A stretch of 64,000 bases of DNA from Oscarella lobularis (taxonomy: Eukaryota; Porifera; Homoscleromorpha; Homosclerophorida; Oscarellidae). The notes under the pieces were generated by a model. The model was given only the letters and a program-made list of their open reading frames with translations. It made no database searches and was not told the origin of the DNA. Both the position numbers and the translations under genes were made by a program. Where the stretch lies: the NCBI RefSeq assembly GCF_947507565.1, contig NC_089178.1, forward strand, positions 1,364,001-1,428,000. Reading direction: 5' to 3'. Shown here one piece after another: positions 55,563-64,000 of this stretch (within the stretch, counting starts at the first letter, position 1; the number at the start of each line of letters is the position of its first letter).

Positions 55563-56475
55563 TTGGGTGCTGTTTTCACTATTGAAAGACGTTTACGCCA
55601 CTTTCGCCTGAGCATTAGAGATTCATACTCTACTATGTCGGACAGCGATTTAAACGAAAAAATTTCGTCGATTACAAGAGAGAAACCTGACGCAGGATAC
55701 AGGATGATGTCAGGTCTGTTTTTCGCAAAAGGATACATCCTCGAGTCAATGGCACGCTGTGATCCGCAAGGCGTGTGCCTTCGGTGGATTAGGGCTGCTC
55801 ATCTTCGTCGAGCTTATTCTGTTCTCGGCCCACAGGCATTGTGGCACAAAGACGGGCATCATAAATTAATCAAGTAATGTAACTTAGAAAGCGTTCACAC
55901 AACAGTAAAATGGATACGGCTGCTTTAGGTGGAGATTCATAGTTCATGCAGGAATCGATGGTTTCTCAAGTGTTCCGGTTTACCTGCACTGCTCGACGAA
56001 TAACAAGGCGGCGACGGTTCTGCGCCTATTTAATGAAGCCGTCAGAGAGTTTGGGCTGCCTGCTCGTGTCCGTAGTGACCAGGGCGGTGGAAATTACGAC
56101 GTTGCCTGGGCAATGCTGAGTCATCCGCAAAGAGGAATTGGAACAATGATTGTCGGTCGTAGTGTTCACAACCAAAGAATCGAACGGCTGTGGAGAGATG
56201 TGTACTCCGGCGTTATTAAGTTTTACAAAGAATTATTTCAGCATATGGAAGGCTGTCATTGCCTGAACCCTATGAGCGAACGAGACCTCCTCTCTACATT
56301 TTGTTTATGGTCCCCGAAGTAATCGTCACCTGGGGACATGGAGGAAGGGCTAGATTAATCACAAAATCAGTGGAGTGGGCAAGTCACCAATTCAACTGTG
56401 GGTGCAGGGAATGCAGAATCTGGCTAATTCTTTGTTTGCTCCGGTGCAAGAGCTCTTTCATAAAAGTTCATATTT
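55563..56475 (+). pseudogene. Integrase-core (DDE, rve-like) gene, two exons, frameshifted end
   Basis: Exon 1 (55563-55873) has GYRMMSGLFFAKGYILESMA, RCDPQGVCLRWIRAAHLRR and LWHKDGHHKLIK. The donor gtaatg and an acceptor at 55928 give WRFIVHAGIDGFSSVPVYLH, AVREFGLPARVRSDQGGGNY and IVGRSVHNQRIERLWRDVYS. The Asp in DGHH/DGFS, the Asp in RSDQGG and the Glu in NQRIERLWRD look like a DDE triad. The family is a widespread metazoan integrase-core protein of uncertain function, probably transposon-derived. A 5-nt-type slip near 56284 (MSERDLL against LYILFMVPEVIVTWGHGG) breaks the C-terminus. Confidence 0.7.
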
Positions 56476-56707
56476 TTTAAATCTAACGTAATTGTCTAAT
56501 ACGTGGACGTGTAGATACCGTATTACCTCGCTTAGAAGCACATGCGCTTGTACGCGAAAAAGGCCTTAATGACTTTCAGTTTTTCTCCTCTACTTTTATG
56601 CGCATGTGCCTGTAAGTGAATTTTTTATTTTTGAAGAAATCGTATGCTTTTACAATGCTTTGCATATCATATAGTATTTTTTGTCGACGGTCTTTTCCAG
56701 TCTAGTG

Positions 56708-57360
56708 TTAATTTTCTTCACTTTCATCTGCACTGCTAACTTCGTCATCCTCTTCCTCTGTTTCTTTGTCTTCGTCATCCGTTCTTTCTTCATCATCCGT
56801 TCCTTCATCATCCGTTGTCGTGTCACTCCCTTCATCACCGGAACTTTCTTCAGCGTCAGACGTGCCGCCTAATCCAAGAATTTTTCGGAGACGAGAGTGT
56901 AATTCAACGCCGCTGCCTGCACTTGAAGGAATGGTACCGCATTAATCAACTCTTTGTCAAGGTCTTTCCAGCATTGACTGACTCATTCTGCAACTTGGGT
57001 GTAAGAGGCTGATCTTCTATTGCCACTTTTTGTGTACTCACCTTCGCCATCTGCAAGCCATTCTGCCCACTTTCTGCGCATCATTTCCTTGCAAGGTTGC
57101 AAAATTGGGATAAGTCCGGATGGTATGAAAACAGCCTTTGTTTGATGATGTCGCGATAAGGTTGAAAGAGCTCTTTTGCTAATATAACTTGCGTGCTTGT
57201 CGTAGAAGAGAACGCCTTTGGCACGAAAGAGAGAGCGGCACTTCCACACTCGCATAGCTGCAGCGCCTTCGCTTATTCCCACAACCAGGGCAGCTGCTGT
57301 TACGATGTTACGAGGAAAAAAGTCAAGTTATGGGCGTGTTTAGCACCCAAAGTTTTGCTC
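56708..57360 (-). pseudogene. Pogo-like DDE transposase C-terminal fragment
   Basis: The minus strand reads NPSEGAKLWVLNTPIT, VWKCRSLFRAKGVLFYDKHA, SRHHQTKAVFIPSGLIPILQ and WAEWLADGEGEYTKSGNRR, the last third of a DDE_1 domain (the usual LQPLD third Asp reads LQPCK). After an in-frame stop near 57012 comes a strongly acidic tail (SGDEGSDTTTDDEGTDDEE) ending at TAA 56710-56708. Not related closely to the Tigger at 30 kb. Confidence 0.65.
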
Positions 57361-57419
57361 CCTCTGACGGATTTTTATGCGGCTCCTGCAAGAACAGCAC
57401 CGCTCCATTAATAGTACCA

Positions 57420-57640
57420 TCTTATAGTGCGTTCACACTGAGGCAAAACAACCGTACCGTACCGAACCGTTTCGATACGGTACGGTTATTTTTGTTTCTG
57501 AACGAGAACTGTACTCAACCAAACCGTACCCAAACCGTACCACCTCGAGCTGCCGTACCAGATACGGTTCGGTTGTTGGTACGGTTATAAAAAATAGAGT
57601 ATTCTACCGTTTCTGTCCTTCGAAACTCGACGTTCACGAC
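57420..57640. repeat. Region rich in CGGTACGGTT inverted and direct repeats
   Basis: CCGTACCGTACCGAACCGTT, CGATACGGTACGGTT and later ACGGTTCGGTTGTTGGTACGG make many small palindromes after TGCGTTCACACTGAGGC. It resembles a transposon end (possibly of an element that carried the Myb-like gene), but the partner end was not found. Confidence 0.5.
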
Positions 57641-57681
57641 GGTTGGTTCATTGTTAATTTCAAGGAACATCTTACGTCACA

Positions 57682-58479
57682 ATGAAGATGGAACTCACTC
57701 ATTTCACCGGTAAGCTAGGACTAATCGTCATTGAAATGTCTTTCGTAGACGAAGAAGTCAAGTTTTTAATTCGAGTGTGGGGAGAAGAGGAGGTCCAGGG
57801 GCAGTTAGAGGGTTGTAAGCGAAATCGGCAAGTGCATGAAGGAATAGCGAGAAGGATGAGGGAAAGGGAGTATGAGAAGACGGCAGACCAGTGCAGGATA
57901 AAGATGAAGAAGCTAAAAGGGGACTATCGAAAGGTGAAGGATAAGAACGGCGAAACAGGAAGAGGGAAAAAGACGTGCAAGTTTTTTGAAGACCTGGACA
58001 AGGTTCTTGGGCACCGGCCGGCGACTTGTCCACCTATTCTATTAGAGAGTTTGGGTACGGGGGAAGAAGAGGAGGAAGAGGTCGAGGAGGAAATCAGAGA
58101 AGTCGAGGAAGATGCTTGTTTGCGAGAGATCGAAATAGAAGAAGAAGAGGAGGAAGATCGTTCAAGAGGAAAGGAAAAGGAAAACAGTAGGAGAAAAAAG
58201 GGAAAGGGGCTGAAGAGGAATCGGGAAGATAGGCTGGCGGGAGTATTCAGGGAGACGATGAAGGACATGTGGGAGGGAATGATGACAGCTGAGGAGGAGC
58301 AAAAAGAGAAAGAAGGGCGTACGAGAAAGAGAAGACACGCGAAGAGAGAGCGTATGAAGAGAGGAGAAGGAGCGAAGAGAGAGTTTCAACTGAGATTGAT
58401 GCAGATCATGATGGAAGGCCAGCAGAGGCAGAAGGAAAGTCAGCTTCTGCAGTCGCAAAACTCTCCTCACCACCAGTAA
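57682..58479 (+). CDS. Myb/SANT (trihelix)-type DNA-binding protein
   Basis: Exon 1 57682-57709, 39-bp intron (57710-57748, gtaagc...tttcgtag), exon 2 57749-58479; 252 aa. After splicing the start MKMELTHFTDEEVKFLIRVW gives a Myb_DNA-bind_4-like domain: W20, then EGCKRNRQVHEGIARRM, YEKTADQCRIKMKKLKGDYR, LGHRPATCP. The rest is acidic coiled coil (EEEEEEVEEEIREVEED) and then Lys/Arg/Gln-rich helix. Such proteins occur as accessory Myb proteins of PIF/Harbinger transposons and as host MSANTD/ZSCAN-like genes; no Harbinger nuclease was seen here. The intron is in frame and stop-free, so it could also be retained. Confidence 0.75.
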   Translation: MKMELTHFTGKLGLIVIEMSFVDEEVKFLIRVWGEEEVQGQLEGCKRNRQVHEGIARRMREREYEKTADQCRIKMKKLKGDYRKVKDKNGETGRGKKTCKFFEDLDKVLGHRPATCPPILLESLGTGEEEEEEVEEEIREVEEDACLREIEIEEEEEEDRSRGKEKENSRRKKGKGLKRNREDRLAGVFRETMKDMWEGMMTAEEEQKEKEGRTRKRRHAKRERMKRGEGAKREFQLRLMQIMMEGQQRQKESQLLQSQNSPHHQ

Positions 58480-58575
58480 AATATTCATAGATAGCTAGAT
58501 AGATAGCTAAATAGATAGGGGAGATATTAGATTTATATATTATATTAATATAATATTATACAATATTATATAGCA

Positions 58576-58602
58576 CTAGCTAAGTCACCCGCCTTCGGCG
58601 GG
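58576..58602 (-). other. Helitron 3' terminal hairpin and CTAG end
   Basis: A 6-bp GC stem with 3-base loop at 58588-58602 and CTAG at 58576-58579. It serves as the rolling-circle termination signal in the Helitron model. Confidence 0.85.
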
Positions 58603-58724
58603 AGCCCGTGAGTATTGAGGTGATGTTTTCGCGTCTGTGTTAGCATTACCCAGGCAACACCAACGTGGAGGTCCAGACGCTTCGTTGCCCAAACTGGTGG
58701 TCGTTTTGAGTGGTCAAAACAGAC

Positions 58725-58922
58725 AGATTCAAAGACAGACTGGCCGAAATTACACAAAAAATCACGAAGGCGTAGGCTCACAGACAGAAAGTACGCAAAC
58801 AAACAGACAAATTGGGATACAGACAGGCAGAAACTACACAGACAAACATACAGATGCGGAGACAGACAGGCAGAAACTGCACAGACAAATACAGATATGC
58901 GGAGACAGACGCGAAGAAACTT

Positions 58923-58958
<36 letters not shown>

Positions 58959-59405
58959 TGCAAGGACAGACAGGCAGACAAACACGAAAGGGGAGACAGA
59001 CAGGCAGAAACTATGCTAACAAACATACATCGGACACAGACAGGCAGAGACTACACAGACAAATATACATATGTGGAGAGGCAAGCAGTACAGTACAGAG
59101 ACAAACACACAGATGCATCAGAGACAGGCAAAAACTACATACAGATGGCAAGGCAGACAGGCTGACATTACATAGAGAAACACACAAATGCAAAGACGGA
59201 AAGGGAGAAAGTACACAGACAGAACACGAAGGCGGAGACAGACGTGCAGAAACTATACAAACAAACACACAGATGCGGATACAGACAGGCAGAAACTACA
59301 CAGACAAACACACAGATGCGAACACAGACAAACACACAGATGCGAATCGCAGAGAGGATACACAGATGCGAATCAGGGAGAGGCAAAACCTACACAGACA
59401 CAGAC
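58725..59405. repeat. About 40-bp minisatellite inside the Helitron 3' region
   Basis: Imperfect tandem units built on ACAGACAGGCAGAAACTACA followed by CAGACAAACACACAGATGCG; degeneracy increases to the left, and a pure (ACAG)n run lies at about 58924-58957. It keeps frames open on both strands but is not coding. Confidence 0.85.
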
Positions 59406-59443
59406 AAACTTTAAGAAGGGTGATGTAGATAGGTGGTGGCAGT

Positions 59444-62400
59444 TTAGGACAGAACTTCGTGGTAGACGACGTTTCTGGTGGACGGTGTGTTTACGTGTAT
59501 AAAGAGATTGCTGTTGCTTGATACTCTGCTGCATGCAACGTAGAACTGGCCGTGGCTGAAGCATGGGTCTTGTAACTCGAGACCTGCGACTTTTAACGTC
59601 TGTCCTTGAGACTTGTTTATTGTCATCGCCATTGCAGGTTTGATTGGGAACTGGCGTCGAGTAAACGTAAAAGGCAATCCGGTGTCCGATGGCGTTAGTG
59701 ATATCATTGGAAGGTAGAGTATTTCCCCTTTTCGTGAGCCGGTGGAGATGACGGTTTCTAAACATCTTTCCATAGTCTTCCTTATGATGAGTCTTGTACC
59801 GTTTGCAATTCCTGGAGCAAGATTGCGAAGGACCATGACAGGCAAACCGATTTTGAGACGAAGTTGATAGGGCGGCATTCCCGATGGCTGCAGAGAGTTC
59901 AAGAATTCCAAAGGATACTGAGTAGCATCATCTTCGTTTGGAACGCTGTCAATTGCATTATATGTTTTGACGTCGTTTCCTGGAAATCTATTGAGTAGAA
60001 TATTATTTATGGCGTTGACGGTCTCGTTGAGAGGTGCCAGAATCGCTCTTTCCATCAGCCAGTCAATGTTGGCGTGGTTGTCTTCCAGGTTGTCGTAAAC
60101 TTTGTCGAAGAGCTCGTCGTCTGTAGAAACGATATGACACAATTCTTCAGGTACAGTGATTGTTTGGGTGTCAACTGTACACGGTATTCTTCCATCGCCA
60201 ACGGTGAGGAGAAGATTGGAGAAAGCTGCTGCGTTGAGATCGTTGTGTAGGTGAACTCTCATGTTCGTTGTCAAAGAATGGGTTTCCACGTAATGCCATA
60301 GTGGGGACGATTTCAGGTAAGAGTGAATTTCGTTTGCCCGTGTTCCTCCGCGGATGACTGGAAGAGTTTGGCGAAAGTCTCCGGAAAGGACAAAGAGAAC
60401 TCCGCCAAAAATTTTCTGACAATCTCGTATGTCTCGGAAAGTGCGATCGACCGCTTCGAGTGCAACCCTGTTCATCATTGTTGATTCATCCCAGAAGACT
60501 GCCGAGCATTCTTTGATTAATTTTGCCGTTTGCGTTCCTTTCTTGATGTTGCACATGGGTTGGTCGGAGGAGGTAAGGTCGAGAGGAATTTTAAATGTGG
60601 AATGTGATGTTCGTCCATTGGGGAGTAGTTGCGAAGCAATTCCACTACTGGCCGTTGCGAGGGCTATAAGTCGTTGACTTCGAATGCGACTGAGAGCCAT
60701 TTTCGCAAGGTAGGTTTTGCCTGTTCCTCCTGGTGCGTCGATGAATAAGAATCCTCCGCGTTTTTCGTCAATCAGTTGAATGATTCGGTCGTATATAATT
60801 CGTTGATCAACTGTAAGGTTTTCCTCATTTTCGTCAAGAAATTGCTGAAGAACTGCGACGTCGTAAGCAGTCTCTCTAGCGTAATCGGAGGCGGCGGAAT
60901 CAGAATGAGTTCTGTTTGTAGTAGGAAGGCCAAAATGAGTAAGGTTGTCACCGGATATTTCGTGCACAATGTCTTCAATTCGTATTAGAGCGTCGTTGTA
61001 CAATGCCGGGGTGAAAGGAGCGTCAAACTCGCGCGTTGCTTGACGATAGCGATGAAGAAGGTCTTCGGTCATTGAATTTTTGTGCGTTTCCCATAGATGA
61101 AGTGGATCAGCCAACTGACAGGAAGTGAGCAGAATGGAAAATAGGACGCGCAGAGAATGAGGCGAGGCGTGGGCGGAGGCTTCTTCCATTGCAGTTCTCC
61201 AATGAGCGTCATCTTCGAGCAGTCCAAGAGCTCGACACGCTTCGCGAAAGCTGGGGTAGAGATTGCCGTCGACTGTGCGGAGGTTTTCGAATGAACAGCA
61301 ACCTGTTTGGTGATGAAGTAGAAGTCGGAGAAAAAAGCATTCCGCTTGTCTTGGATGAACATTGTAGACTCTGCCGATCGCAGAACTGCTTTTGAAAGAG
61401 GTCATTTCGCCGTCGGCGTTGAGAACTGGCGCGCTTCCTCTTATCCTTGGTTTCCAAACTTTGCCTTTATCGACGAAAGTGAAGTATTGTGGAACATTTG
61501 AGTAGAGAAGATTTTTAACGAATTTTCTGTCTGCAGAAATGATGTTCCTTGTTTGTGGAGAATGGTATCGCTGACAAAGTGCGAAGAAAGCGGTGAGAGT
61601 AGTTTTTGGTGGATGTTGTGCTTTATCCTGAGCGTTTTCTGGTGTGAAAAGTACCCTTTGACCATTCGGAAGGTGAACCTGAAGATTGATGACAGCCGGA
61701 TAATGCTTATGAATGTGAAATCCGAAAATCCTCCAGCAAGCTTCGCTGCAGCTGACGTAACGTGCCGCTTGAAAGATGTCGATTTCGTCTGAAGGGTTGT
61801 GTCTTTGAAAAGCAAATGCTGCCATGTCGTTGCCTTTGTTCACGTACTTGATGACGTATTTGATTGCGTTGATACTGTTGCAGACTTCGACATTAATGTG
61901 GCAGTCGTACTTTTCGCACAGGTACGGAGAGTACGGTACAACAAACCGGTTGTCGACGGTAACGTTTTTGCCGCGAACTTTTTTTACTCCGGTGTGTCCG
62001 CCTTCGCACGGCTTACGTCTGCGATACAGTGGATATCCGTCATCTGCGCAAATGGTTTCGGAAATGAAGTCTTTCGGAAAATTCTTCGAGCAAAAGTTAT
62101 CCTTCATGCATACGCACTGGGGGTTGAGGCGCCCGCAAGGACCGTGGATCATGTTCCTCATGACAATATCGTGTAAGACGGGATTTTCTTGCTTGGACGG
62201 AATTTCAGCTGAAATGACCTTGTCAATGGTGTCACCGTAGACTCGGCAACTCGATTCAAGCCAAAGAAGTATGTGGGCGTGAGGAAGTCCCCGTTTCTGC
62301 CATTCGACGCAGTGGAGGTGGGCTCGAACAGGTCCGAAGATGCATTCTTTCGTCAGGTCGTCCATCATTTCTGTCAATTTCAAATGGAAGACGCGAGCGA

Positions 62401-63892
62401 CGATGTCGGGCCGTTGGTGCGCAGCTTGACCAGGAAGAAGATGCTGTACGATCTCTGGCCAAGATGGATTGCACGTTTGTGTGATGAAGTACGTAGGCCG
62501 GCCAAATTTTCGAACGTAAGCCATAGCGTCTTGAACTCTCTGATTCATGTACCGTGGTCCTCCAGTAAAGCTGCTTGGCAAAATTACTTTTTTGCCAATG
62601 TTGGCGGGATCTGCATCTTGTCGGGAGAGCGCGTCTGAGAACTCGGAGTAATTCTCTGCGCGGAGTTTCTTCTGATTGTGCCGAAGAAAATTGAGGCGAT
62701 CTGATTCAATTTTTACGTACATGTCGACTATAAATTGCTGCATGAGTTTTCCCCAGCGCAGTAACGTGTTAAAGTCAGGATCTGGGCGAAACATCATGAG
62801 AAAAGCATAGAATTTCATTGGCGTCAATTTCTTTCCTTTAGTTGTGAGCAATTCAATACTCCAGCCGTCTTTTCCTCGTGGAAAAAGGAGAGGATATTGA
62901 AGTGGATCGTAGCTTCTGTGGGTTTCTGCAATTCGTTGAAGTCCTCCTTCGCGGTGCTTTAGTACGATGTCTCGGTTTCCGTGTTTTTCGTCGAGCATCA
63001 AAACAGCAACTTCGTTAGTTTGTGGAGCATTGTATCGTCGTTCGTGTTCGCCGGTTGGTCTTTTATCTGCATCGATGACGACTTTCAAAGATTCGCTGTT
63101 TCTGGAAAGCATCTCCCTAGCAAAGTGAAAACTTCGGACGTAGGAATTCTGTGCCTGAAGCATCATTTGCAGATCGATAACAGTTGCCGGAGTGAGTCCT
63201 GGAATAGCCGCACATCGCAGACCGGCCTGGTCAGATGGGTCGTCAACAAAGTAGATTTGAGCAAATTTGTTTTGGCCGTCTTGGGAAGGTTCAAGAGATC
63301 CAATAAGGTGATACACTTGGCCTTGTATTCTGAAACAGGGGTTCCACTGGCCAAGAAACGATACTTGTTTACATCCCATTGATGTCATTTGAAAGGCCGA
63401 GTTGTAACACCGAATGTTACCGAGAAAATGCGCTGAACCTTGATGCTGTCCGAGGAGTAGAGACGCCAAAGGCTCGGGTGGTTTGGGTAAGAGAGGAATC
63501 TTCACTTTTCCTTTCTCGCAGCAAAGTCCCTCTGTTTCTCCCGGCCATTTGAGAGCTTTGCAGAATTCGCACTGAACTGTCATTGATCCTACGTTGCTAG
63601 GCAGGGGACGGTCAGTTTCATATCTGAAGATCATGAAATGTAAAATATTGTGTAAATTTGTTTCACTAACCAACCTAACCTGTACGCAGCATGGTCGTGG
63701 AGCGGTGAATTTTCTTGGGGCGGAAAACAATTCGGCGCTTGTTCATCGTCATCCACCATGTCAGGAACTGGAAAAATCCTTACAGATTCATCGTTGACGT
63801 CATTTGTCGGGTCATGCTCTGATGTGGAATTTTGTTGCAGTGATGCAATGACAAAGGAACGGTGCTCCTCAGCTTCGACAGTTTGTCCAGAT
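59444..63892 (-). CDS. Helitron Rep-helicase (HUH endonuclease + PIF1 helicase)
   Basis: Main exon 63623-59444, preceded by an exon 63892-63680 (donor gttagg, acceptor cttcag; phases fit); further upstream exons are probably beyond the edge. About 1390 residues in the main exon. Zinc-finger-like CEFCKALKWPGETEGLCC; Helitron_like_N; HUH motif EWQKRGLPHAHILLWL; two-Tyr motif AIKYVIKYVNKG; helicase with DAPGGTGKTYLAKMAL (Walker A), AVFWDESTMMNR (Walker B), LSGDFRQTLPVIRGG and the C-terminal TINKSQGQTLKVAGLEL. It nicks, replicates and transfers the element by rolling circle. No stop or frameshift was seen, so it may be active. Confidence 0.92.
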
Positions 63893-64000
63893 CTAGAACA
63901 AAGGAAATAAGGGACACAAAACATAAGTTTCAGAATTCGCAGGTACTGGGACGTGTCAGCTAAGGGAAGCGTTCCAACGTAAATGTGGTCGTGCGTAACG

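Larger units (their letters stand above)
58576..64000 (-). mobile_element. Helitron, 3' end and Rep-helicase inside the window, 5' end beyond it
   Basis: Reading the minus strand towards low coordinates, the element ends with a CCCGCC-TTC-GGCGGG hairpin (58588-58602), eight bases, then CTAG (58579-58576) followed by T, the classic Helitron 3' terminus and A|T insertion site. Upstream come a minisatellite and a Rep-helicase gene in the same direction. The 5' TC end must lie right of 64000. The long intact ORF suggests a young element. Confidence 0.88.

Noticed and set aside
58637-59428. Plus-strand 263-codon frame rich in Arg, Gln and Thr, and Cys/Leu-rich minus frames
   Set aside because: They are translations of the Helitron minisatellite.

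Overview
The window is nuclear DNA of a small-intron metazoan. The embedded mitochondrial fragments (nad1, nad3, nad6, atp6, cox3, tRNAs) use TGA as Trp and look sponge-like, so a sponge (Porifera) is the best guess. This rests on family recognition by eye; no search was run. It is not bacterial: genes have 40-80 bp introns, and almost all non-genic DNA is transposons and satellites.

Layout. (1) 1-7020 is a dense block of four conserved genes in alternating orientation: ASH2L-like (-, partial), UCHL5 (+), a calcineurin-B-homologous (CHP/tescalcin-like) EF-hand protein (-), and ODF2/cenexin (+). ASH2L and UCHL5 start codons are only 85 bp apart. UCHL5 and CHP stop codons are 89 bp apart, tail to tail. 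(2) 7.3-18.4 kb holds nested and tandem remains of DIRS-like (tyrosine-recombinase) retrotransposons, an 890-bp foldback element with a 10-bp target duplication, a Ty3/gypsy-like gag relic and small MITEs. (3) 19.5-22.7 kb is a multi-exon gene with a C-terminal RING-like Cys/His cluster, carrying one frameshift. (4) 24.5-26.7 kb has an orphan first exon resembling protein phosphatase 1 and a nest of repeated MITE-like units. (5) 27.3-37.7 kb is a mosaic: mitochondrial insertions, two exons of ATP-citrate lyase (ACLY) split by a Tigger/pogo transposon at the splice donor, and pieces of gypsy integrase, LINE endonuclease, Helitron and DIRS gag. (6) 38.6-46.05 kb is a 7.4-kb satellite built on a 9-bp unit, followed to 47.6 kb by a related 8-9-bp satellite in inverted arrangement. 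(7) 49.1-53.5 kb is a P-element/THAP9-like transposon with TIRs, flanking duplications, a broken transposase and a second intact ORF on the other strand. (8) 54.0-57.4 kb has retroelement and integrase/transposase relics. (9) 57.7-58.5 kb is a Myb/trihelix-type gene. (10) From 58.58 kb to the right edge is a Helitron with a recognisable 3' end and a long, apparently intact Rep-helicase ORF.

The four genes at the left edge look functional (chromatin methylation, deubiquitination, Ca2+ signalling, centriole/cilium). Most of the remainder is a transposon graveyard in which only the Helitron Rep-helicase, the second ORF of the P-like element and the Myb-like gene keep long open frames. Exon borders were set by reading frame, splice dinucleotides and remembered family sequence.
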